From BJGV01 sp003230615 (lineage in GTDB: Bacteria; Pseudomonadota; Gammaproteobacteria; Burkholderiales; Nitrosomonadaceae): DNA of 64,000 nucleotides. Where the stretch lies: positions 1,674,001 through 1,738,000 of the forward strand of contig OY760140.1 of assembly GCA_963663215.1 (NCBI GenBank), read 5' to 3'. Made by a program: the position numbers and the translations under genes. Below, in pieces: positions 56,174 through 64,000 of the stretch. Positions within the stretch are counted from its first letter, which is position 1, and each line of letters opens with the position of its first letter. The notes under the pieces were generated by a model that made no database searches, was not told the DNA's origin, and worked only from the letters and a program-made list of their open reading frames with translations.

Positions 56174-57349
56174 ATGTCAGTCATCAAACTTACCGATCTT
56201 AATCTCAAAAATAAACGAGTATTCATTCGTGCTGATCTCAACGTACCGATCAAAGACGGAGTAGTAACGTCCGACGCACGTATCACTGCTTCTATGGCCA
56301 CGATTGATTACTGCTTGAAACAGGGTGCCAAAGTGATGGTGACCTCTCATCTAGGCCGTCCTGAAGAGGGCGTATGGTCTATAGAAAACTCCCTTAAGCC
56401 CGTTGCTGACAACATCTCCAGGCGTCTGAATAAACCAGTGCGTTTAATCAAGGATTGGGTAGAGGGCGGATTTGAGGTTGAAAATGGTGATCTGGTGGTA
56501 TTAGAAAATTGCCGTTTTAATAAAGGTGAAAAGAAAAACACAGATGAAACCGCACAAAAATATGCCAAGTTATGTGATGTGTTCGTAATGGATGCCTTTG
56601 GTACTGCGCACCGTGCTCAAGCCTCAACCCATGGTATTGCCAAATATGCTTCTGTGGCTTGTGCTGGTATCCTTTTAGTGGGAGAACTGGAAGCGCTAAC
56701 CAAAGCCTTATTAAACCCGATATGGCCCATGGTAGCCATTGTCGGTGGCTCCAAAGTTTCAACCAAGCTGACCGTGCTTGAATCTTTGTCCGAAAAAGTA
56801 GATCAGATGGTAGTGGGTGGCGGCATCGCCAATACCTTTCTTAAAGCTACTGGCAAGAATGTTGGGAAATCTTTGTGCGAAGACGATTTGGTCTCTACAG
56901 CTAAAACCCTGATGGACAAGATGGCGAAACGCAATGCTCCGATCCCTATTGCCGTAGATGTCGTAGTCGGAAAAAAATTTGATGCGAATGAACCAGCTGT
57001 ATTAAAAGATGCTGGCTCGGTTACCGATGAGGAGATGATTTTTGACATCGGACCAAAGAGCGCACAAGAACTAGCTGACATCATCATGAAAGCTGGAACC
57101 GTGGTGTGGAATGGCCCAGTTGGCGTGTTTGAATTTGATCAATTTGGAGCTGGCACTAAAACCATTGCTATGGCCATCTCCAACACTAAAGCCTTCACAC
57201 TTGCAGGCGGTGGTGACACTATCGCTGCAATCCAAAAATACAACATCTATGACAAGATATCTTACATTTCAACTGCCGGTGGCGCATTCCTAGAATTTCT
57301 GGAAGGCAAAAAATTACCTGCAGTAGAAATATTGGAAAAACGCGCATGA
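56174..57349 (+). CDS. pgk: Phosphoglycerate kinase
   Basis: A 391-residue kinase with RVFIRADLNVPIKDG, TSHLGRPEEG, LENCRFNKGEK, DAFGTAHRAQAST, IVGGSKVSTK, the nucleotide loop WNGPVGVFE and AGGGDTIAAI. ATG 56174 fits the family start SVIKLTDLNLKNK; the longer start at 56141 does not. It reads 3-phosphoglycerate plus ATP in either direction. Its spacer from gap has a small hairpin at 56102–56121 with no clear T-run. Confidence 0.96.
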   Translation: MSVIKLTDLNLKNKRVFIRADLNVPIKDGVVTSDARITASMATIDYCLKQGAKVMVTSHLGRPEEGVWSIENSLKPVADNISRRLNKPVRLIKDWVEGGFEVENGDLVVLENCRFNKGEKKNTDETAQKYAKLCDVFVMDAFGTAHRAQASTHGIAKYASVACAGILLVGELEALTKALLNPIWPMVAIVGGSKVSTKLTVLESLSEKVDQMVVGGGIANTFLKATGKNVGKSLCEDDLVSTAKTLMDKMAKRNAPIPIAVDVVVGKKFDANEPAVLKDAGSVTDEEMIFDIGPKSAQELADIIMKAGTVVWNGPVGVFEFDQFGAGTKTIAMAISNTKAFTLAGGGDTIAAIQKYNIYDKISYISTAGGAFLEFLEGKKLPAVEILEKRA

Positions 57350-57399
57350 TAATACCTACTAAATATTTTACCCTCTACTAGAAAATGATCAGAAGACAA

Positions 57400-58836
57400 A
57401 TGCTCCGAAGAACAAAAATTGTGGCCACCCTTGGTCCATCATCTAGCAACCCGAAAGTTCTGGGACGTATGATCCAGGCCGGTATAGATGTAGTACGCAT
57501 TAATTTTTCTCACGGTACCAAGGAAGAACATATCGAAATTACTGAATTAACACGCTCGCTAGCTCGTTCTGCCGGGCGCGCTATAGGGGTGCTGGCAGAT
57601 TTGCAGGGACCAAAAATCCGTATTGGAAAATTCGAGAATGGAAGTATCACCCTCAAAACCGGTGATACATTTGTGCTTGATGTTGACTGCGATCTTGGCA
57701 ATCAAGAATGTGTGGGACTCGATTATAAGGAACTGCCAAATAAAGTGGGAGCTGGTGTAACTTTTATGTTAGATGATGGTCGCATTGTATTAAGTGTTTC
57801 CAAAGTCAAGGGGCACAAAGTGTATTGTACGGTTTCACAAGGGGGAAAGCTGACCAACAACAAAGGTATCAACTTCAAAGGGGGCGGACTTAGCGCGCCC
57901 GCATTAACTAGTAAGGACATGGAAGATATCAAGACGGCCGCGGCGTTCAAAGCAGACTATCTGGCGGTATCCTTTCCGCGCTCTGGTAAAGATATTTCCA
58001 AGGCACGTGATTTAATGCACCAGGCCGGCGGCAAAAGTTTACTGATGGCAAAAATAGAGCGTTCAGAAGCAATCTCAGCATTGGATGATATTTTACAAGC
58101 CTCCGATGCCATTATGGTAGCGCGCGGTGATCTTTCTGTGGAAGTGGGTGATGCAGCGGTGCCAGCATTACAAAAACGTATGATCCGCACCGCCCGAGCT
58201 AATAACAAACTAGTTGTGACTGCTACTCAGATGATGGAATCAATGGTCGCCAGTAAAATTCCTACCCGAGCAGAAGTGTCTGACGTAGCCAATGCAGTGC
58301 TAGATGGTACCGATGCAGTAATGCTGTCCTCAGAATCTGCTTCCGGGTTATACCCAGTAGAAGCGGTCGAGGCTATGGCTAGAGTATGCCTTGAAGCGGA
58401 AAAAGAATATCTGGTGAACCTTGACCTTCGAAGGAATCAAAGTGGTATACCTGACACCATCGAAGAAGCAATTGCCCGTGCCACCATGTTCACTGCAGGT
58501 GGCCTGAAAATCTCTGCCATTGCTGCTCTCACACAAAGTGGGCTGACAGCGTTGCTGATGTCGCGAAAAAGCTCTAATGTGCCGATTTTTGCGCTAAGCC
58601 CACAGGTAGATTCCCGCCGCAAAATGACTTTGTTCCGCGGTGTTTATCCGGTAAGCTTTGGTGGTGGATTGCGTGATCCAGAGGTGATACTGAACCTTGC
58701 AGAAAGCGAATTACTCAAGCGTGGGGTAGTAAAAAAAGATGATCTAATCCTCATGACTATTGGTGAACCAGTAGGTAAGGCGGGTGGGACAAACACTATG
58801 AAGATTGTTAAAGTTGGGGAGCACATCAATACTTGA
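57400..58836 (+). CDS. pyk: Pyruvate kinase
   Basis: A 478-residue enzyme with RRTKIVATLGPSSSNPKVL, VVRINFSHG, ADLQGPKIRIG, MAKIERSEAI, the signature IMVARGDLSVEVG and MLSSESASGLYPVEAV. The C-terminal domain has SNVPIFALS. ATG 57400 matches usual N-termini; an in-frame ATG at 57385 would add five residues. It controls exit from glycolysis to pyruvate. Fructose-bisphosphate aldolase lies 115 bases on. Confidence 0.95.
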   Translation: MLRRTKIVATLGPSSSNPKVLGRMIQAGIDVVRINFSHGTKEEHIEITELTRSLARSAGRAIGVLADLQGPKIRIGKFENGSITLKTGDTFVLDVDCDLGNQECVGLDYKELPNKVGAGVTFMLDDGRIVLSVSKVKGHKVYCTVSQGGKLTNNKGINFKGGGLSAPALTSKDMEDIKTAAAFKADYLAVSFPRSGKDISKARDLMHQAGGKSLLMAKIERSEAISALDDILQASDAIMVARGDLSVEVGDAAVPALQKRMIRTARANNKLVVTATQMMESMVASKIPTRAEVSDVANAVLDGTDAVMLSSESASGLYPVEAVEAMARVCLEAEKEYLVNLDLRRNQSGIPDTIEEAIARATMFTAGGLKISAIAALTQSGLTALLMSRKSSNVPIFALSPQVDSRRKMTLFRGVYPVSFGGGLRDPEVILNLAESELLKRGVVKKDDLILMTIGEPVGKAGGTNTMKIVKVGEHINT

Positions 58837-58951
58837 ATAAAAATTGGGAAGTGAAAAGTAAGGTGTAATTCATTGGATTTTCCTAGCCTTAAACTGTGCT
58901 ATTCTATTACTACGATTCATGGTTACAGATTCTTTCTTGGAGGAAACTTAA

Positions 58952-60016
58952 ATGGCACTCGTATCTATGAGACAACTTTTGGATCATGCAGCGGAAAATG
59001 GCTATGGCCTGCCCGCTTTTAACGTAAACAACTTAGAGCAAATCCAGGCCATCATGCAGGCAGCTGATGAATGCGATAGCCCCGTAATCATGCAAGGATC
59101 TGCAGGTGCGCGTAAATATGCTGGTGAAGCTTTCTTGCGCCACCTGATCGCCGCAGCAGTAGAATCGTACCCACATATTCCTGTGGTCATGCATCAAGAT
59201 CATGGCGCCACTCCAGCCGTTTGTACCAACGCCATACGTAGCGGTTTCTCCAGTGTCATGATGGATGGTTCACTGGAAGCTGATGCCAAAACACCCTCAT
59301 CCTACGAATACAACGTAGATGTTACTGCTAGGGTGGTAAAGATGGCCCATTCGGTTGGTGTTTCGGTTGAGGGAGAGTTGGGTTGTTTGGGATCATTGGA
59401 AACCGGTATGGGCGACAAAGAAGATGGCCAGGGTGCAGAAGGCAAGCTAACCCATGACCAGTTGCTGACCGATCCAGAAGAAGCTGCTGATTTTGTTAAT
59501 AAATCTGGTGTTGATGCATTAGCAATCGCTATCGGCACTTCTCACGGTGCTTATAAATTTACACGCAAACCAACAGGCGATATTCTCGCCATCGAACGCA
59601 TTAAGGAAATTCATAAGCGAATTCCAAATACGCACTTGGTTATGCATGGGTCCAGTTCGGTCCCACAAGAATGGCTCGACATTATCCGAGAGTTTGGTGG
59701 AGAAATGAAAGAAACCTACGGTGTACCGGTGAAAGAAATTCAGGAAGGCATCAAGCATGGTGTTCGTAAGGTTAACATTGATACTGATATCCGCCTCGCC
59801 ATGACTGGCGCAGTTCGACGTTACTTGGCCAAAAACAAAAGTGAGTTTGACCCAAGAAAATTCCTGAAGGATGCAACTGCTGCTGCCAAAGATATCTGTA
59901 AAGCTCGCTTTGAGTCGTTCGGCTGTGCTGGTCAGGCAAATAAAATCAAGCCTATCATGCTAGAAAAAATGGCAAACAGATACGCCAAAGGGGAATTAAA
60001 AGCTATTGTCAAGTAG
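58952..60016 (+). CDS. fba: Fructose-bisphosphate aldolase, class II (CbbA type)
   Basis: A 354-residue zinc-dependent aldolase: LPAFNVNNLEQIQAIM, VMHQDHGATPAVC with its metal histidine, GEVELGCLGS-like VEGELGCLGSLE, DALAIAIGTSHGAYKF, HLVMHGSSSVPQEW and RKVNIDTDIRLAMTGAVR. The strong ribosome-binding site GGAGG precedes ATG 58952. The length is typical of the CbbA subgroup of chemo- and photo-autotrophs. With tkt, gap and pgk it supports Calvin-cycle carbon flow. Confidence 0.96.
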   Translation: MALVSMRQLLDHAAENGYGLPAFNVNNLEQIQAIMQAADECDSPVIMQGSAGARKYAGEAFLRHLIAAAVESYPHIPVVMHQDHGATPAVCTNAIRSGFSSVMMDGSLEADAKTPSSYEYNVDVTARVVKMAHSVGVSVEGELGCLGSLETGMGDKEDGQGAEGKLTHDQLLTDPEEAADFVNKSGVDALAIAIGTSHGAYKFTRKPTGDILAIERIKEIHKRIPNTHLVMHGSSSVPQEWLDIIREFGGEMKETYGVPVKEIQEGIKHGVRKVNIDTDIRLAMTGAVRRYLAKNKSEFDPRKFLKDATAAAKDICKARFESFGCAGQANKIKPIMLEKMANRYAKGELKAIVK

Positions 60017-60203
60017 GCTATTGAAATAGAAACAAATCTAGAAAATCCTGATTTTGGTCGCTTTTTTTAAAAGTGAATTGTTTGTGACCTCAGAGTGAAT
60101 AAGCACTTGCTGATTAAATTCGATTTAAAGAAGTTTGCAGTTTAAGAATTTACTGAGCGCAAGAGGTTCAGTTGTAAAAGGTAGATTGTAATCTGATCAT
60201 TCC

Positions 60204-60476
60204 TCACTGTGATGGTGGTACATAACCTAAAGGCTTCTCTGCACCAGCACCAAAGAAATGAGCTTCCATCTGTTCAGCCAAATATTTGCGCGCCTTGATA
60301 TCGGCTAGATTCAATCGATTCTCGTTGACCAGCATGGTCTGATGTTTTATCCATCCAGCCCATGCTTCTCTAGACACCTTCGCATAAATACGCTTACCCA
60401 GTTCACCCGGATAGGGTGGATAATCTAGCCCTTCTGCTTCGCGTCCAAGTTTGACGCATTGAACCATTCTTACCAT
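60204..60476 (-). CDS. Probable Fe(II)-trafficking protein YggX
   Basis: A 90-residue protein with the family pattern VQCVKLGREAEGLDYPPYPGE, GKRIYAKVSREAW, HQTMLVNENRLNL and a terminal YVPPSQ. The single N-terminal cysteine is kept. The family protects iron-sulphur proteins and traffics ferrous iron. A good ribosome-binding site (GGAGAAA) precedes the ATG. It is convergent with fba and stands alone. Confidence 0.93.
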   Translation of the reverse strand: MVRMVQCVKLGREAEGLDYPPYPGELGKRIYAKVSREAWAGWIKHQTMLVNENRLNLADIKARKYLAEQMEAHFFGAGAEKPLGYVPPSQ

Positions 60477-60670
60477 TAATTTTCTCCAGTTATATTAATA
60501 GGTGAAGCTTTATTATTATGACTATTCGGTTAAACTTAGTAAACCATAGAGGTCACGAACTGATTAGCAAACTCTTACATACATGGGCACATGGCATCTG
60601 TCTAAAAAGACAAAGATGCCGTAGTTTACTATTCATAATCATGAACTTAAAGCATGCTCTCTTTACAAAA

Positions 60671-61438
60671 TCAGAAATCGCCCCACAAAACCTGTAGCGC
60701 TGCAATTGCTGCAAGTGCGGCGCTCTCAGTTCGGAGAATGCGTCTCCCTAAGCGTAGCGGAATAAATCCTGCAACCAAAACAATAGCATTTTCTTCTGAT
60801 GTAAAACCGCCTTCTGGTCCGACCAACAAAGTTAAGTTAGCAACAGATGAAAAATTGGAGAAATCACGTAACCTTTTTTCCGCTATGGGTGAAAGCATAA
60901 AAAACAAATTCTGAGAAATTTCATTTCTCAAATTTTTTTGCACACTCGTCTGTCTTTCAAGCCAATCAGGCAAAAGCATTGGCGACAATACTTGTGGCAA
61001 ACGATTCCTGCCACACTGTTCGCAGGCGGAAATTGCTATTTGCCGCCAATGTTGTACACGCTTGCCTGCACGCTCGTCAGAAAGTTTTACCAAACTTCTT
61101 TTTGTCATAATAGGTTGGATATCACCAACACCCAGCTCTACTGTTTTTCGTACGATCCAATCCATTTTTACACTGCTACATATACCCTGAGCCAATGTAA
61201 TATGAAATGGTGATTCGCGCTCAACACCGAGATAATTTTCTGTTAAAACCAAAACGCCAGTTTTACCAATACACTCAATGAATGCTGGAAACTCCCCGCC
61301 CTTGCCGTTGAACAAAGTAACTTTACTACCTGGTTCAAGCCGCAACACACGTATAGCGTGAAGCATAGTGCTAGCAGGCAATTCAATAATCTGGCCGGCA
61401 GTAATCTGACCAGGGTAGTAAAAACGCGGAAACGTCAT
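60671..61438 (-). CDS. rsmE: 16S rRNA (uracil-1498-N3) methyltransferase
   Basis: A 255-residue SPOUT methyltransferase: PRFYYPGQITAGQIIELP, the PUA-like N-terminus, LAQGICSSVKMDWIVRKTVELGV, and the knotted SAM site LLVGPEGGFTSEENAI with LGRRILRTESAALAA. Length is standard. It methylates the ribosomal decoding region. Divergent from the thioredoxin-like gene. Confidence 0.95.
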   Translation of the reverse strand: MTFPRFYYPGQITAGQIIELPASTMLHAIRVLRLEPGSKVTLFNGKGGEFPAFIECIGKTGVLVLTENYLGVERESPFHITLAQGICSSVKMDWIVRKTVELGVGDIQPIMTKRSLVKLSDERAGKRVQHWRQIAISACEQCGRNRLPQVLSPMLLPDWLERQTSVQKNLRNEISQNLFFMLSPIAEKRLRDFSNFSSVANLTLLVGPEGGFTSEENAIVLVAGFIPLRLGRRILRTESAALAAIAALQVLWGDF

Positions 61439-61517
61439 GGTTTTTCAAGCAAGGTAATAAGTATTTTGTCCATGATAATATAACAGCAATTTTCTACAGA
61501 ATTACAGGAGAAAGAAT

Positions 61518-62081
61518 ATGGCAAGCTTAGAAACACCTATTTGTGATTTTGGCTGGAAAGCAGAAAATTTTGATTTGCTGGGAATTGACGGAAAACGCTA
61601 TGATCTTGAGTCCGTAAAAGGTAAAAATGGATTACTGATAATGTTTATATGCAATCATTGTCCTTATGTAAAAGCTGTTCTAGATCGCATAATTCGTGAT
61701 GTGAAAGAGCTAAATCAGTATGGTATAGGTGCGATTGCCATCATGTCAAACGACCCTACAGATTATCCAGAGGATTCGGTTGACAATATGGTTTTAGTAG
61801 CTAAGAAATTTGATTTTCCCTTCCCATACGTATTGGACAAATCTCAGCAGGTTGCCAAAGCTTATGGTGCGATATGTACACCGGATTTCTTTGGTTTTAA
61901 CAATAGATTCGAATTACAATACCGTGGGCGACTTGACGCTTCGCGTAAAGAAGCTGCGCCTGTTGATGTGCGTCGTGACCTTTTTGAAGGTATGCTAAAA
62001 ATCGCAAAAACCGGTCAGGGGCCAAATATCCAGATTCCTAGCATTGGCTGTTCGATCAAGTGGCGAGTAGAGCAAACGTGA
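61518..62081 (+). CDS. Thioredoxin-fold protein (AhpC/TSA-like, CxxC)
   Basis: A 187-residue cytosolic redoxin. FDLLGIDGKRYDL opens the fold, ICNHCPYVKAV carries the CxxC site, and the cis-proline is in AICTPDFFGF. No signal peptide is visible. Members of this group are annotated as thioredoxin or peroxiredoxin-like proteins without a firm role. RBS AGGAGAAAG precedes the ATG. Its stop overlaps the GTG of the next gene. Confidence 0.88.
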   Translation: MASLETPICDFGWKAENFDLLGIDGKRYDLESVKGKNGLLIMFICNHCPYVKAVLDRIIRDVKELNQYGIGAIAIMSNDPTDYPEDSVDNMVLVAKKFDFPFPYVLDKSQQVAKAYGAICTPDFFGFNNRFELQYRGRLDASRKEAAPVDVRRDLFEGMLKIAKTGQGPNIQIPSIGCSIKWRVEQT

Positions 62082-62863
62082 TAAAGACCGTTATTGCTGT
62101 AGTAAGAGAGGTTGCGAAACAAGAAATTATGCCACGCTATCTGAAGGTAGCACATCATCATAAATCTGATGGCAGTTTGTGCACTGAAGCTGATATTGCT
62201 GCGCAAAATGCTTTAGTACGCAAATTACAAAAAATTTATCCAGGTACGATAGTAAGTGAGGAAATATCAGAGAGACAGCAGACTGATCAATGGATCGCGG
62301 GTGATGCTGGACTATGGTGTATAGACCCGATAGATGGCACCACCAATTTCGTCAACGGCTTGCCTTATTTTGCCGTTTCGGTAGCACTGATGCGCCATGG
62401 CAGGAGTGTTCTCGGTGTAGTTTACGATCCGGTGGCAGATGAAGCATTTTATGCTGAAAAAGGAAAAGGAGCTTATTTAAACGGTGAAAAGTTACCGATC
62501 AAGGGATACACTCCTACTTTAGGCGATGCCATGGCAAGTGTAGATTTGAAACGGCTTAATAGTGATAAGCTAGGAACTGCAATTTCTACTGTGCCCCCAT
62601 TCTCTTCTCAGCGCAATTACGGGGCCTGTGCTTTGGAATGGTGTTTCACCGCGGCTGGTCGTTTTGACCTTTATCTACACGGCGGACAAAAACTATGGGA
62701 TTACGCCGCCGGCTGTCTAATTTTAGAAGAAGCGGGTGGACACATGTGTGGTTTCGAACAGGACGATTTCTGGAAAGAACCGCTGTGGCAGCGCTCTATA
62801 ATTGCCGCATTGAATCCCAGCTTGTATGTACAGTGGCGTGATTGGGTGCGCCTACACCGGTAA
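62078..62863 (+). CDS. Inositol monophosphatase family phosphatase
   Basis: About 261 residues of a metal-dependent phosphatase: SLCTEADIAAQ, the WCIDPIDGTTNFVNGLPYF metal-binding signature, and the second metal block WDYAAGCLILEEAGG. The GTG at 62078 overlaps the upstream stop (GTGA); an earlier GTG at 62060 would add six residues. Substrates in this family include inositol-1-phosphate, fructose-1,6-bisphosphate, histidinol phosphate and PAP. If the CDP-alcohol enzyme at 34523 used inositol, this could be relevant, but that link is speculative. Confidence 0.88.
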   Translation: MIKTVIAVVREVAKQEIMPRYLKVAHHHKSDGSLCTEADIAAQNALVRKLQKIYPGTIVSEEISERQQTDQWIAGDAGLWCIDPIDGTTNFVNGLPYFAVSVALMRHGRSVLGVVYDPVADEAFYAEKGKGAYLNGEKLPIKGYTPTLGDAMASVDLKRLNSDKLGTAISTVPPFSSQRNYGACALEWCFTAAGRFDLYLHGGQKLWDYAAGCLILEEAGGHMCGFEQDDFWKEPLWQRSIIAALNPSLYVQWRDWVRLHR

Positions 62864-62929
62864 GAAGTCGCCGTAGGTGCTCCCGGAAAATGGGGATAAA
62901 ATCATAACATTTTAGGATGGGCTACTCAA

Positions 62930-64000
62930 TTGAAAATCATCATTCTGGGTGCAGGACGAGTTGGTACATCTGTGGCAGAAAGTCTGGTAAGTGAAGCCAA
63001 CGATATTACTTTGGTTGATGTGGACTCAGATACACTCCTACTACTGCAGGATCATCTTGATTTGCGCACAGTGGTAGGTAACGCTTCCCACCCGTCAGTT
63101 CTAATTAAAGCCGGCGCCAAGGATGCCGACCTGATTTTGGCTGTAACTCAAAATGACGAAACAAACCTAGTGGCATGCAAACTCGCCGCTACAATGTTTA
63201 ATACTCCAACTAAAATTGCTCGTATTCACTCGGCAAATTTCCTTGCCTACCCAGAAATCTTTTCACCGGAAAATTTTGGGGTTGATTTCGTCATCTGTCC
63301 AGAACAGATTGTGACCGAATACATCGAAAAACTGATCGAGTTTCCAGAAGCCTTGCAAGTACTTGATTTTGCCAATGGGAAAGTGAGTTTGGTTGCTGTA
63401 CGAGCGTTTCACGGTGGTCCTCTGGTTGGTCGTGAACTGCGTGAATTACGGCAGCACGTACCTAATGTTGACACGCGTGTAGCAGCGATTTTCCGCAAAG
63501 ACCGTTCCATTATCCCAGAGGGTAATACCGTGGTTGAAGCTGAGGATGAAGTATTCTTTCTTGCCGCAGCAAACGACATTCGAAGTGTTATGCGCGAACT
63601 ACGACGAATGGATAAGCCGGTCGAACGTATAATGATCGCTGGTGGTGGCAATATTGGTAAGCGCCTAGCTAATGCATTGGATAAAGCGCAGGAAAAAAAT
63701 TACCAGGTCAAGCTTATTGAATACGACAAACGAGTATGCCAGCGTCTAGCAGCAGATCTGCACCACACATTAGTATTACATGGTGATGCTACTGATGAAG
63801 ATTTATTGGAAAGCGAAAATATCGCAGAGATGGATATGTTTTGTGCGCTCACCAACGATGACGAAAACAATATCATGGCTGCACTACTGGCAAAAAGTAT
63901 GGGTGCACGCAAAGTAGTCGCGCTCATCAACCGTAGTGCATATGTGGACCTGGTGCATAGTGGCAACATTGATATTGCCATCTCTCCTGCACAAGTCACG
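62930..64000 (+). CDS. trkA: Trk system potassium uptake protein TrkA (C-terminus beyond the window)
   Basis: A TTG start opens the frame KIIILGAGRVGTSVAESL, a first RCK NAD-binding domain with TLVDVDSD and GNASHPSVL. A TrkA-C segment (VAVRAFHGGPLVGRELREL) and a second Rossmann unit (MIAGGGNIGKRLANAL, LVLHGDATDEDLLE) follow. It stays open for 357 codons to the end of the window, of about 458 in full-length family members. The protein binds NADH/NAD and gates the TrkH/TrkG potassium channel. Confidence 0.93.
   Translation, partial: MKIIILGAGRVGTSVAESLVSEANDITLVDVDSDTLLLLQDHLDLRTVVGNASHPSVLIKAGAKDADLILAVTQNDETNLVACKLAATMFNTPTKIARIHSANFLAYPEIFSPENFGVDFVICPEQIVTEYIEKLIEFPEALQVLDFANGKVSLVAVRAFHGGPLVGRELRELRQHVPNVDTRVAAIFRKDRSIIPEGNTVVEAEDEVFFLAAANDIRSVMRELRRMDKPVERIMIAGGGNIGKRLANALDKAQEKNYQVKLIEYDKRVCQRLAADLHHTLVLHGDATDEDLLESENIAEMDMFCALTNDDENNIMAALLAKSMGARKVVALINRSAYVDLVHSGNIDIAISPAQVT

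Noticed and set aside
1..64000. CRISPR arrays, insertion sequences, prophage or integrase genes
   Set aside because: No regularly spaced repeats, transposase motifs or phage proteins were seen.

Overview
The window looks like about 64 kb of an AT-leaning betaproteobacterial chromosome, most likely a member of the Nitrosomonadaceae. That placement is an inference from gene content and order: LysM–def–fmt–rsmB–DUF4390–ntrYX, followed by tkt–gap–pgk–pyk–fba. No ammonia-oxidation gene lies in the window to confirm it. No CRISPR array, insertion sequence, phage or plasmid origin was found.

Layout. 1–7588: a partial ferredoxin-type flavin reductase, a broken short-chain dehydrogenase, the cutA–dsbD–TlpA thiol/metal group and a broken DUF748 gene. 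8311–15141: nucleotide-sugar genes (broken wecB, manC, a tRNA-Val(GAC), rfbBDAC for dTDP-L-rhamnose). 15572–32395: a large surface-glycan/lipid locus. It holds a triple-fusion glycosyltransferase, a LicC/IPCT-like nucleotidyltransferase, HIT, fatty-acid desaturase, a divergent phosphoglycerate mutase, an AlgI/AlgJ-like O-acetylation pair and two glycosyltransferases. It also holds a tightly coupled cassette (KdsB-like, HpaI-type aldolase, 2-hydroxyacid dehydrogenase, SDR, HAD phosphatase) and an AT-rich FkbM methyltransferase. 32536–40190 (all minus strand): acyltransferase-like GNAT, MobA-like nucleotidyltransferase, lptF, lptG, a CDP-alcohol phosphatidyltransferase with an extra N-terminal domain, a YegS/DagK-type lipid kinase, and a protein that reads as a bacterial relative of mitochondrial Tam41 (CDP-diacylglycerol synthase). 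40370–45691: ruined mscL, a small membrane protein, topB, a relic of dprA and a broken LysM gene. 45849–52757: def, fmt, rsmB, DUF4390, ntrY, ntrX. 52932–60016: the Calvin-cycle/glycolysis run tkt, gap, pgk, pyk, fba. 60204–64000: YggX, RsmE, a thioredoxin-fold protein, an inositol-monophosphatase-family protein and partial trkA.

Two themes stand out. First, the 32536–40190 operon can be read as a second, non-canonical phospholipid route (diacylglycerol to phosphatidate by the kinase, to CDP-DAG by the Tam41-like enzyme, then headgroup exchange by the CDP-alcohol transferase), placed beside the LptFG lipopolysaccharide exporter; the 27276–31345 cassette next to it looks like a pathway for an unusual CMP-activated ulosonic acid. 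Second, at least six genes are decaying (SDR, DUF748, wecB, mscL, dprA, the LysM gene). Many lesions are single-base losses in short homopolymers, but mscL and dprA are too damaged for that alone, while long housekeeping genes such as topB, tkt, ntrY and the 861-residue fusion are intact. This suggests real gene decay in a lineage losing dispensable functions, with sequencing error remaining possible for the single-lesion genes.
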